NCBI GenBank assembly: GCA_037447655.1 | Contig: JBBHKE010001452.1 | Coordinates: 37,783 to 101,782 of the forward strand | DNA from: Zygnema cylindricum | Lineage: Eukaryota > Streptophyta > Zygnematophyceae > Zygnematales > Zygnemataceae | Length of the DNA stretch: 64,000 nt | Reading direction: 5' to 3' | Shown here: positions 54,576-64,000 of the stretch, in pieces | Position numbering within the stretch: the first letter of the stretch is position 1 | How the letters are laid out: every line of letters begins with the position of its first letter | The notes under the pieces: generated by a model | Databases searched by the model: none | Told to the model about the DNA's origin: nothing | Seen by the model: only the letters and a program-made list of their open reading frames with translations | Position numbers and translations under genes: made by a program

Positions 54576-55313
54576 TGTTGTTCTGAGACAAGTGTTGGTA
54601 GTGAAGATGAAGAAGATGCAGCAGTAGTCATCGTAGAACAAATCAAGAGAGGAAGCTTCCACAAATACAGATGCCTGAACAGCAACTTTGACAGACTATA
54701 CCTTTCAGAAAAACGCCCCAAAGGTTCTGAAAATTTGCCACAATGTAGATAACATGCAAAGAAACGCACACACAAAATTTCAATCAATTCCGCTTACAAA
54801 TCTGTGAGATATGTAGAAATGAAATTACATAAAACTGAGTGTACAGTTTTCATATCATTTGTTCCTAAAAATCAAATTCACTAAGTCCTACTTTTATACA
54901 CCGAAACTACACTAAGCTGTACGGAGGCATTCCAGCCGTACATCTAACATTCTATCACAAATATTTACGTCGAAGTTCAGACAACGTAAAGTGATAATGA
55001 TCTAGTCACGCCTTGTCACTATTTGTTGGCGGCGGCTGTCAGCGGTCCGATTAGAGGATTTGGCACCGTAGAATTGACTTCACGAAGTCCAGTGGTCCTG
55101 CCGAATTTCCGTACGTCCACGGAGGACATACTCACGCATTCTCCCAAGTGACGACACGTGTCCCAAGTGTGAATGAACCGTGAACTCCCAACTTCACTGT
55201 CACACTAATTTCGGTAAGTACTGAACCGAACTCAACCAAAAATAGCTTAAGTCCTGAACAGCTCTCTCTCACAGCTGAGGCATAAAGAGGACTAAAGCTT
55301 TCTAAAAACAACA
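54576..55313. mobile_element. Solo LTR C inside copia D pol
   Basis: TGTTGTTCTGAG...AAAACAACA with a perfect target duplication GGAAA at 54571-54575 and 55314-55318. 738 bp. The 3' end is clearly related to solo LTR A at 523-1863 (CACACTAATTTCGGTAAGTA, GAGGACTAAAGCTTTC). Confidence 0.9.
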
Positions 55314-55318
55314 GGAAA

Positions 55319-56552
55319 GACATCCATAGTAACATTCTCCGATGTATTGTTTATTCCGGAGCTGAACAAAAACCTCATCTCTACATCTGTATTAGATGAT
55401 AAGGGTTTTTTTCCTAGCACTAGGGAAGGAGTCTTTACTGCTAGTTTTGAGGAGGATGTCTATTTCATTGCTGAGAAAGGTAGCCATGGGATATTTAGGT
55501 TGGTTTTAAGTAATGAAAAGAAGAAACTTTATTATGCTGGTGTTCATGATATTCTGATGTGGCATAAGAGGCTTGGGCATGTGAATCTAGACAAGTTAAG
55601 AGAGATGAAAAAGATGGGAGTGGTGGAAGGGATTAAGTTCAGTGAGAGTGATAATATAAGCGATTGTAGTGGATGTGCTCAAGGTAAAACACACAGATTA
55701 CCCTTTCCTAAAACAGCCACCTATAAGGGAGAAAAAATTTAGATCTAGTACACACAGATATTTGGGGACCGGCTAAAGTGCCCTCACCGAGGGGGAAGAG
55801 ATTTATGATGACTATCACTGATGATTGGTCTCGGTATTCCCGGGTGTATTTTTTGAAAAACAAGTTAGAAGCTCAGGATTGTTTTAGACAATATAAAGCA
55901 TGGAGTGAAAAACTCCATGAAACTCCAATCTAGAGAGTAAAGAGTGACAATGGTGGGGAGTATACTTCTAACCAGTTTGAAGATTTTTCTGAGGGAAGAT
56001 GGAGTCCAACACCAAAAGATAGTTCTAGAAAACGCGGAACAGAATGGGGTAGCTGAAAGGTTAAATAGAACACTAGGTGATAGTGCTAGAAGTATGTTGT
56101 CAGATAAAAAGATAGGAAAAAGGTTTTGGGCAGAAGCAATTAACTGTGCTAATATCCTCAAAAATAGAGTTCTTACACCAGCTATAAAAGATCAAACACC
56201 TTATGAGAGATGGACAGGCCGGAAACCAGACATATCTCACTTAAAGGTTTTCGGCAGTCAAGTATTCAGTCTACATACAGATCGGTCTAATTGGAAGCTA
56301 GATCCTAAAGGAAAACCGGGATACTTATTAGGATATGATGAGGATGTTAAAGGATATAGAGTTTACGATCTAAAAAGGGAAGATATAATCTTAGTAAAGC
56401 ATCTAGTAGTTTTGGATGAAGGAAAGTCTGTGGATCCCTTCAAGTATACAAAGTCAGTAAAAATCAGATTTGAGTTAGAAAATTCCAATGACTTTGAACT
56501 TCCTAACTATCTAGGCTTTAGAGAAGATGATATTCTTGCAGGTACAAATTAA
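55319..56552 (+). pseudogene. copia D integrase
   Basis: The linker FIPELNKNLISTSVLDD precedes the HHCC finger (HKRLGHVNL ... CSGCAQGK). The frame breaks at 55740. Asp 1 is in the HTDIWGP region at about 55752 and Asp 2 in SDNGG near 55947. Glu is in NGVAERLNRT near 56050. The catalytic residues are therefore all encoded, but across frames and with a TAG near 55931. The C-terminal part (YERWTGRKPD, GKPGYLLGYDEDVKGYRVYD) is open to a stop at 56550. Confidence 0.9.
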
Positions 56553-57988
56553 TCCGAAGAGGACTCAGCTGTGGAAACTCCAGTGACAACTCTACCCGAA
56601 GCGGAAGACGTGGTGGAAATTGATTCAGAATCAAGGGATAGGGGAGAAGCGGAGTTTGTTCGAAAGAATCCACGAGAACCATCTATTTCGGCCTCAGATT
56701 TTGAGGGGGGAAGGAGAAGTAGCAAAAACTGCAAGAAAAACAGGTTAATAACAAGGTAACTAAACTATCTCATCAAGATGAACCTCAAACTTATAGAGAG
56801 GCGATGACTTGTCCAGAAAGAAACCGGTGGAAGACAGCCATCAATGAGGAGATGGCCTCAATTATGGCAGCCGATACTTGGGAGCTGGTGGATTGTCCAC
56901 CTAACCGAAAACCAATCGGTTGTAAGTGGGTTTTCAAATTAAAACTGAACCCAGATAACACAATCGAGCGGTACAAGGCCCGATTAGTGGCAAAGGGATT
57001 TACACAAAAGGAGGGAATTGACTACGAGGAAACCTTTTCCCCGGTGGTCAGATTTCCCTCCGTCCGCATACTTCTCAGCCTGGCAGCAGCGGAAGACATG
57101 GAAGTGCACCAGATGGACATCAAGACAACCTTTTTGCATTGAGAATTGGAAGAGGAGATCTTCATGCGACAACCCGAAGGGTTTGTGGAGGAAGGAGAGG
57201 AGAGTAAGGTATGCCGGCTGATTAAATCTCTTTATGGTTTGAAACAGGCGCCTCGACAGTGGAATAAGAAGCTTGATGAGTTTCTTACCGGTCTGGGATA
57301 TATCCGGATCAGCTCAGATCACTCAATCTATGTTTTCGAAGATGAGGAAGGTTTTATATTTATTGCAATTTATGTTGATGATTTGCTTGTTTTAAGTAAA
57401 TCAATGGAAAAAATTAATAAACTGAAAACTGATCTTAACGGGAGATTTGAAATGAAGGATATTGGGGAAGCAAAATATATTTTGGGAATTCAAGTAGAGA
57501 GAGACCGAAAAAGAAAAATTATAAGATTGACTCAAAAAGAAGCAATAGGGAACATGCTTGAAAAATTTCAAAAGGATAAAGCTAATAGTTGTACAACTCT
57601 AATGGAGTTGAAGAAGGGAAGTGAGGCGAGTGAGGAAGAAGGAGTCATAGTCTTAGACGAGGAATTATCTCCTGAAGAACAGAAGTTCATGCAGACTATT
57701 CCTTACAAGCAAGTATTTGGAAGTCTAATCTATTTTATGAATTGTACCCGGCCGGATTTAGCTGCAGCTGTAAGAGTGCTGAGTAGAAGTCTAAATGCTC
57801 CCACTAAGAGGGATTGGGAGGCAGGTAAGAGAGTCCTTAGATATTTGATAGGAACTAGGGATCTATGGTTAGATTTGGGTGGGGAGAATACAGACATCAC
57901 TACTAGGAGTGATGCCAGTTATGGTGATGCTCGGATGAGGGGATGCACTTCTGGATATGTATTATATGTGGGTGATGGGGCTTGCTGA
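56553..57988 (+). pseudogene. copia D reverse transcriptase
   Basis: A linker (56571-56759, Glu/Ser-rich) leads to the reverse transcriptase frame from 56804. This carries ELVDCPPNRKPIGCKWVFK, YKARLVAKGFTQ, LYGLKQAPRQW and the catalytic box YVDDLLVLSK at about 57372-57400. A TGA at 57140-57142 interrupts it, and a second TGA at 57986-57988 precedes RNase H, all in the same frame. Catalytic aspartates are intact. Confidence 0.93.
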
Positions 57989-58366
57989 TGGAGTAGCAAA
58001 CAACAAAAAGTTATTGCTCAGTCCACCATGGAGGCTGAGTATATGGCCTCTTGCTCTGCTGTAAAAGAATTGATGTGGGTTAAGTCTTTGCTTGGTGAGC
58101 TAGGTCACCTTAAGAGTGGTGTGCAGATTTTTTTTTGTGATAATCAAGCAGCAATCGCTATTTCTACCAATCCTAAACATCATTTTAAAGCCAAACACAT
58201 GGACATCAGACTCAGCTTTGTTAGAGAGAAAGTAGTAAACAAAATAATCAGTTTAGAGTACCCACCAGATAGTGAGATGGTAGCAGATATGATGACCAAA
58301 CCTGTGCCTTCCCCTAAGCTAATTTTCTGCGAGAAGAAGTGTGGTCTGAAATTAAAGATTGACTAG
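57989..58366 (+). pseudogene. copia D RNase H
   Basis: Same frame as reverse transcriptase. STMEAEYMASCSAVKE supplies the catalytic Glu, DNQAAIAI the Asp, and AKHMDIRL and GLKLKID the end. The polyprotein stops at 58366, followed by the purine tract AAAATAAGGGGAG and the 3' LTR. Confidence 0.92.
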
Positions 58367-58379
58367 AAAATAAGGGGAG

Positions 58380-59426
58380 TATAGAAATTAATGGTTCATT
58401 TAAAGTATTTTCTAGGTCTAAATAGAAATACAGAAAGAAGCCGAGGCAGTCTACCTCTAACTTCTCTCTCCAACTCTCAAACTTGTCGCAGTCACGGAGA
58501 AATTTGAGAGGGAGCTAGAGCCATGGCTACCTAGGGTATCCAGAGGTTTACGGGAAATATATATTAGTTAGGGGTTTATTTACTAAAAGGTATGTGCCGG
58601 CCACAGGATTTGATCCTGGTACCTACCGGACGGCAGGTAGTTGGTAGCCTTAGCCGTTAAGTCTTTAACTAGTGTTACGTACTATATCGTTTGATATTTA
58701 ATTAAACATTACCAGGTAGGATAATTCATTTAACTGTAACTGTTTACGGGATACATAGATCCAGTAATGTAAAAGTACGGATTACGGTACGGATAAGAAA
58801 CCAATACCGCACATTTATTTCTTTAATGAAACGAATACCGTCATGTATTTATTACGACTACGGTTAAATATGAATTTAATCGGACAGCCGAAATTAACGA
58901 CGAGATCGCGGAAGAGGATTTCGGTGGTTGTTGGTCATCGCCACATCGGATGACACGTGGCGGAATGACATTAGATTGCGGCATCTCCGAGGATTAAGGG
59001 AGCGAATCCGGACATACCACGTGTCGACATTTAGGCCATGTCGTACACTGTCCGTACCGAAAGTACACCGGTAGCTGTACTTTTGTGTACGGAACTGTAA
59101 TCTGATTGGCTCCGTACATCAGTAGATAGAGTCTATGAGAGAGATAGGACTTAGAAAAATTAGGAGATAGGACCCTCTCTCCGAAAGAGCTTCTGTACAA
59201 AAGGTCAACTTTGACCCTCCATAACTTACTGCTCAGAGGAGCAAATTCAGAGATTCTTTTTGCTATCGACTCAAGCGAGTCTTATCTTTACAGGGGTGAA
59301 GGTGGTCAGAGTTATTGTCTTCCAGGGTGGCAGTTGTTTTTGCTGAAACACAAAGGGGTTAGGGTTATCCTAGAGGCTTCTTGGAAGCTGTCCACTTTGA
59401 GGACTTATGGAGGTCTCAGAGTTTCA
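58380..59426 (+). repeat. copia D 3' LTR
   Basis: TATAGAAATTAATGG...GAGTTTCA. The first dinucleotide is TA rather than TG. Otherwise very close to 52240-53286. Confidence 0.93.
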
Positions 59427-59729
59427 TTGTACCATATATACTTCAGCACTGGTCTTAGACTACAGGGTAAGACTAACGGCTACTTTGACTGATGGTAGGT
59501 ACCAGGATCAAATCCTGGGTCCGTCAATCCTTTTGGTAAGTTTACCAAGGATCTGCCTTCTGACTCTAGATGAAGCATAGGCAGCCATGGCTCTAGCTTC
59601 CTCTCCAGCCTTCAGTGACTACGACAAGTATAGGGGCTAGAGAGAGGAGCTAGAAGCAGGCTGCCTCTGCTTTTTCCTACTCCTACTTAAATCATTTATA
59701 TAACCTAGAAAATACCTTTAATTTCAACA
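59427..59729 (-). repeat. copia E LTR, right part
   Basis: Continues the LTR of 51781-52239 and ends ...CCTTTAATTTCAACA before the purine tract (read in reverse) CTCCCCTTATTTTCTAG. Contains GGTACCAGGATCAAATCCTG, the conserved LTR block. Confidence 0.82.
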
Positions 59730-59742
59730 CTCCCCTTATTTT

Positions 59743-60153
59743 CTAGTCACTTTTAATTTTAAGTCCACATCTCTCTCTGCAAAAAAATAATTTAGGAGGA
59801 GGTACAGGCTTAGTCTTCATGTCTGCCACCATCTCACTGTCTGGTCTGTATTCTAAACTTATTATTTTGTTCTCCACCTTTTCTTTAACAAAGGTTAGTC
59901 TGATGTCCATGTGTTTTGCTTTAAAATGATGTTTGGGATTAGCAGCAATTGCTATTGCTGCTTGATTATCACATAATATTTTTTGAATTCCACTCTTAAG
60001 ATGTCCCAATTCACCAAGCAAGGATTTGACCCACATCAATTCCTTCACAACTGAGAAAAGATGCCATATACTTTGCCTCCATGTTAGACTGAGCAATGAC
60101 TTTTTGATGCTTACTGCTCCGGCAACAAGCACCATTCCCCACATACAACACAT
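59743..60153 (-). pseudogene. copia E RNase H
   Basis: The minus strand encodes GELGHLKSG, DNQAAIAIAANPKHHFKAKH and GLKIKSD. The N-terminal MEAEY motif is blurred by a frame change near 60060-60130. Confidence 0.87.
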
Positions 60154-60171
60154 ATCCTGATGTACATCTTC

Positions 60172-61405
60172 TCATCGGAGCATCCCTCTAGCTGGCATCA
60201 CTCCAAGTGGTGATGTAGTGTTTTCCCCACCCATATGCAGCCATAGATCCCTAGTTCCAATGAGATATGTGAGGACCCTTTTTGCTGCTTCCCTATCCCT
60301 TTTGGTATGAGCATTCAGACTCCTACTTAGCACTCCTACAGATGCTGCCAAATCCGGTCTGGTACAATTCATAAAATAAATCAGACTGCCCACTACCTGT
60401 CTGTATGGAATAGTCTGCATAAAATTATTTTCTTCCGGACCTAGTTCATCATCTAGAATTAGGATGTCTCCTTCCTCACTCCCCTCACTTCCTTTCTTTA
60501 GATCCATGGGAGTCGTGCAACTGTTGGCTTTGTTCATCTGAAGTTTTTCCAGCATGTTTCTAATTGCCTTTTTCTGAGTTAGTCTAATTATCCTCTTTTT
60601 TCTATCTCTCTCTACTTCTATTCCCAGAATATATCTAGACTCCCCTATATCCTTCATTTTGAATCTTCCCTTTTGATCTTTTTTTAGTTTGTTAATTTTC
60701 TTTAACGACTTACTTAGAACAAAAAGATCATCAACGTAAATTGCAATAAAGATGACACCTTCCTCATCTTCAAAAACATAAATTGAATGATTTGAACTGA
60801 TGCGGATGGATCCAAGACCGGTAAGGAACTCATCAAGCTTCTTATTCCATTGTCTGGGCGCCTGTTTCAAACCATAGATAGATTTGATTAGCCGACATAC
60901 CTTACTTTCCTCTCCTTGTTCCACGAATCCTTCCGGCTGTCGCATGAAGATCTCCTCCTCTAGTTCTCCATGTAGAAAAGCGGTCTTTATGTCCACCTGG
61001 TGTACTCCCATGACTTCTACAACTGCCAGACTGAGAAGTATTCGGACCGAGGGAAAATATGACGACCGGAGCGAAGGTTTCTTCGTAGTCTATTCCCTCT
61101 TTATGAGTTCCTTTCGCCACTAACCGGGCCTTATACCGCTCAATAGTATTGTCAGGATTTAGTTTTAGTTTGAAAAACCATTTACATCCAATTGGTTTTC
61201 TATTGGGTTGACAGTCCACCAACTCCCATGTGTCAGCCGCCATGATTGAAGCAATCTCTTCATTGATGGCCATCTTCCACCGGTTTCTTTCTAGACAGTT
61301 TATTGCCTTTTCATATGTTTGAGGTTCGTGCGGGTGAGAAAATTTAGTTACCTTGTTGTTAACTTGTTTCTCTTGAAGCCTTTTGCTACTTTTTTCCTCC
61401 CTCAA
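60172..61405 (-). pseudogene. copia E reverse transcriptase
   Basis: 60902-61405 encodes ELVDCQPNRKPIGCKWFFK and YKARLVAKG. 60172-61011 encodes VDIKTAFLHGELEEEIFMRQ, LYGLKQ-type sequence (IYGLKQAPRQW) and the catalytic box IYVDDLFVLSK. A frame change in the overlap near 61010-61060 separates the two pieces. Relative to copia D it lacks the TGA in the FLHGEL segment. Confidence 0.9.
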
Positions 61406-62555
61406 AATCTGCGGCTAAAATAGATGGTTCTCGTGGATTCTTTCGATTCACCACGGCTTCTCCCCTGTCCCTCGGATTCATATCCGTTTCCACCACGTCT
61501 TCCGCTTGTGTCATTGGTGTTTCCACGTTCAAGTATTTCTCTGTCTGTGTTGAATCTGGAAGTATATCATCCGAACCTGCAAGAGTATCGTCTACTTGAA
61601 AACCCGGATAGTTAGGGAGATGAAAGTCATCAGAATTGTCTGACTCAACTCTGATTCTGACTGATTTTGAGGATTTAAAGGGATCTACCGACTTCCCTTC
61701 ATCCATAGCTACCAGATGTTTTACTAAAATTATATCTTCTCTCTTTAGATCATACACACTATACCCTTTTACATCCTCATCATATCCTAGCAAGTATCCG
61801 GGTTTCGCTTTAGGATCATGTTTCCAATTTGATTTATCTGTATCTAAACTGAAGTCTTTACTACCCAAAACCTTTAAGTGAGATAGATTTGGTTTTCGGC
61901 CGGTCTATTTCTTATATGGAGTTTGGCCTTTCACCGCCGAAGTTAGAACTCTGTTTCGCAAATAATTAGCACAATTCATAGCTTCGGCCCAAAATCTTTT
62001 TCCTATCCTTTTATCTGACAACATATTCCGAGCACTTAGTGTCCTATTCAATCTCTCGGCAACACAATTCTGTTCCGGGTTTTCTGGAACTGTCTTTTGA
62101 TGTTGAACACCATCCTCCCTTAAAAACTCCTCAAATTGATTAGAGGTATATTCCCCTCCGTTGTCACTCCTTACTCTTTTTATTGAGGTCTCGTGAAGTT
62201 TCTCGACCCATGCCTTATATTGTTTGAAATACTTTGAAGTTTCTGATTTGTTTTTCAGAAAGTATACTCGGGAGTACCGTGGCCAATCATTAGTAATGGT
62301 TAGCATAAATCTTTTGCCTCCGGGTGATGGTACTCTCGCCGGTCCCCAAATGTGCGTGTGTACCAAATCAATAACTTTTTCTCCTTTATAAGATGCTTCC
62401 TTTGGGAATGGTAATCTGTGTGCTTTTCCTTGAGCACACCCACTGCAATCACTCACATTTTCATTTTCCCCAAAGCGTATCCCTTCAACTACTCCCAACT
62501 TTTTCATTTCTTTTAACTTTTCTAGATTCACATGCCTAAGTCTCTTATGCCACAA
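61386..62555 (-). pseudogene. copia E integrase
   Basis: 61905-62555 is one open frame with the zinc finger (HKRLRHVNL ... CSGCAQGK) and the DDE core. The first catalytic Asp is replaced: the HTD-I-WGP motif reads HTHIWGP (His codon 62352-62354). The second Asp (SDNGGEYTS) and the Glu (VAERLNRT) are present, with Cys for the usual Gly in the NGVAER motif. A stop at 61905 separates the C-terminal part 61386-61868 (GYLLGYDEDVKG). No restored activity is implied. Confidence 0.9.
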
Positions 62556-62579
62556 AATAACATCATTGACACCAGCATA

Positions 62580-63032
62580 TTAAAGTTTGAGTTTTTCATT
62601 ACTTAAAGCAAGCCTGAACATTCCCTGGCTACCTTTCTCAGCAGTGAAATACACATCTTCCTCAAAGCTAGCTGTAAAGACTCCTTTTCTGGTGCTAGTT
62701 TCAAATCCTTTATCATCTAATACAGATGTAGAGATAATATTTTTGTTTAACTCGGGAATAAACAATACATCGGAGTACGTAACTATTGAGGTTTTTCCCT
62801 CCACTACGACTTTCAGATCTACCGATCCTACATAAGTAGTGGTCATTACTCTCCCATCCCCATAATCAATCTTTACCGTAGGGATCTTTCTCAGCTTAGT
62901 AAACAGATGCTTATCCTTGCATATGTGCATGGATGCACCTGAATCCACAGTCTAGCCTCCTTCACCTTTCAGTCCACCGAAAGCACATTTTTGCTTTCGT
63001 GGGATTTCGACTTCTCTCTTTGCCTTGTCGTG
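62580..63032 (-). pseudogene. copia E protease and upstream linker
   Basis: MDSGASMHICKDKHLFTKLR has the intact D-S-G triad. It continues through IDYGDGRVMTTTYVGSVDLK and the FIPELNKNIISTSVLDD linker to a stop at 62580. Upstream, in the same direction, are REVEIPRKQKCAFGGLKGEGG and an in-frame TAG. Similarity ends at about 63032. Confidence 0.87.
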
Positions 63033-64000
63033 CATGTGTAAAATAACATGAAGATGCATACAATATCATCAGTTATGCTCATCTTAAACCCAAATGATAG
63101 CGAGATATCGTAAATGAAATAAAACATAAAAGTAAAAATGGATAAATACCGCAACAGGCAAGGTGGAAGAAAAAGAAATGTCAACGACTTAGCTGGTTAT
63201 GGTTAGGTCGGTTTATCCCCCCCAACTAAGCCGATGGTTGACCACTAGGCTCAACGGTCTATTTATATTCCTTACAGGAGTTATCTTATCAAGGATAATC
63301 TGAATTTATACTTAAAAAAAATAAATCAAAGCATAAACAACCGAGAAAGATAAATAAAAACTGAAAATGACAATATGCTCGACACTTATGAGGTTTGAGA
63401 TAGCCAAACTCAAAAGATGCTCATAAGCCAAATAGAAATAAATACACAATCACAAGAAATAAAAACAACAAATCAATAATCCCAACATGCAACTTCCACA
63501 CTAATTAAAGTTCAGCCACAGCCGGGAAAAGAAGTTTGTGTTGTGAGATCGCGGTCGAAATCCACTCAAAAGGACGAGAAAAGTGAAGGGAAACCGTGTA
63601 GGTCTTGGCTGAAGCCGTATAGATTAATATGTAAGGCTCTACAAGATATTGATAATAACCTACGGATTAAAACCCTTCCTATCTACATGTGAATGCGTGA
63701 ACCTCCAAATGGTTCACGACTTAAAATAGTCCAATAGCGTAGCTTCGTCAAAACCGATAGTGGATTTGTCTGTCATTTACGTCGACGGTCCAGATGCGAA
63801 GTTACTAAAATTATATAATCAGCCTCGACGGCCGGGATGCTACTTCACGCGAAACGATTAAAAATTGTCGTCGGCCGAGATTTCAGGAAATGTAAGTAGG
63901 TACGGTAGGACCGAAGGTACGGTCCAATTTGTGGTCGCGGAAATTCCGGGTAATGTAAGTCGTACGGTCAACGTAGAATAATCGAATCCACCGTCGGCGG
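63033..64000 (-). repeat. Second copy of the gypsy-MTase 5' region
   Basis: The reverse complement of 63380-63668 matches 35742-36050, and that of about 63670-64000 matches 26640-26990. The two blocks are directly adjacent here. In this orientation, gag and the methyltransferase would lie to the left, but copia E begins at 63032, so that part has been lost or displaced. The copy runs off the right edge of the window, so its LTR and flank are not visible. Confidence 0.75.

Larger units (their letters stand above)
52240..59426 (+). mobile_element. copia D: complete Ty1/copia element inserted in the copia E LTR
   Basis: LTRs 52240-53286 and 58380-59426 are both 1047 bp and nearly identical by eye. 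The probable target duplication is TCGTA / TTGTA at 52235-52239 and 59427-59431 (4 of 5). The order is primer-binding site, gag, protease, integrase, reverse transcriptase, RNase H, polypurine tract. A solo LTR interrupts pol at 54576-55313. Several stops and frameshifts remain, so the copy is inactive, but it is the best-preserved copia here and the reference for the others. Confidence 0.94.
59427..63032 (-). mobile_element. copia E: minus-strand copia, 5' part missing
   Basis: From left to right: the right portion of its 3' LTR (59427-59729), the purine tract, RNase H, reverse transcriptase, integrase and protease on the minus strand. It is cut at about 63032, where the gypsy-MTase 5' region copy begins. 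Gag and the 5' LTR are absent. Copia D sits inside its LTR. Confidence 0.85.

Overview
This window reads as a piece of a large, transposon-rich nuclear genome from the plant lineage (a streptophyte: a land plant or a charophyte alga). The clues are a chromovirus-type Ty3/gypsy element whose primer-binding site is the plant-typical TGGTATCAGAGC, several Ty1/copia elements, and many small inverted-repeat transposons. I cannot name the species. I found no rRNA, tRNA, CRISPR array or bacterial-type operon. Almost all coding potential lies in decayed transposable elements. One probable host gene is visible at 13162-14670 (minus strand).

Layout. 1-11010: a GA-rich polypurine array, split by a complete minus-strand copia element (copia-1, 89-7691, target duplication AGAGC). 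That element carries a solo LTR inside its own left LTR. 11011-16290: AT-rich sequence, the single-exon-like host ORF with an Asn-Gly repeat, and sequence I could not assign. 16290-26410: a bed of small DNA transposons. These are at least seven TA-flanked MITEs of one family, three hAT-like elements in the window with TIR TAGTGTTGGGTATCG or a close variant (two of them here), a 1.05-kb foldback element with a perfect 8-bp target duplication, and a PIF/Harbinger-like MITE flanked by TAA.

26600-44178: a degraded Ty3/gypsy element. Its pol region carries a Dnmt3-like cytosine-5 DNA methyltransferase between the protease and the reverse transcriptase (41682-42770). This is the most interesting object here. 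Its 5' part was split by a second PIF/Harbinger-like MITE (27114-35588), and that MITE was split in turn by a complete chromovirus (27617-35391, target duplication GCTGG). A second copy of the methyltransferase element's 5' region lies on the minus strand at the right edge (63033-64000).

44179-63032: four interleaved copia copies. F is a minus-strand LTR plus RNase H fragment with a solo LTR inside. C (46733-51780) has gag but no pol, carries an extra ORF of unknown function, and has an hAT element in its 5' LTR. D (52240-59426) is complete and contains a solo LTR. E is minus strand; D is inserted in its LTR. In all three copies where the LTR/gag junction survives, the sequence after the 5' LTR is GGTTATGGGCCCA. 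This is complementary to the anticodon arm of initiator tRNA-Met, as in Drosophila copia, and it contains the gag start codon.

Every autonomous element has stops or frameshifts, so as sequenced none could make all its proteins. The exact target duplications still give a clear relative order of insertions. 'Seen' refers to the sequence, 'known' to the protein family, and the rest is inference by eye without alignment software.
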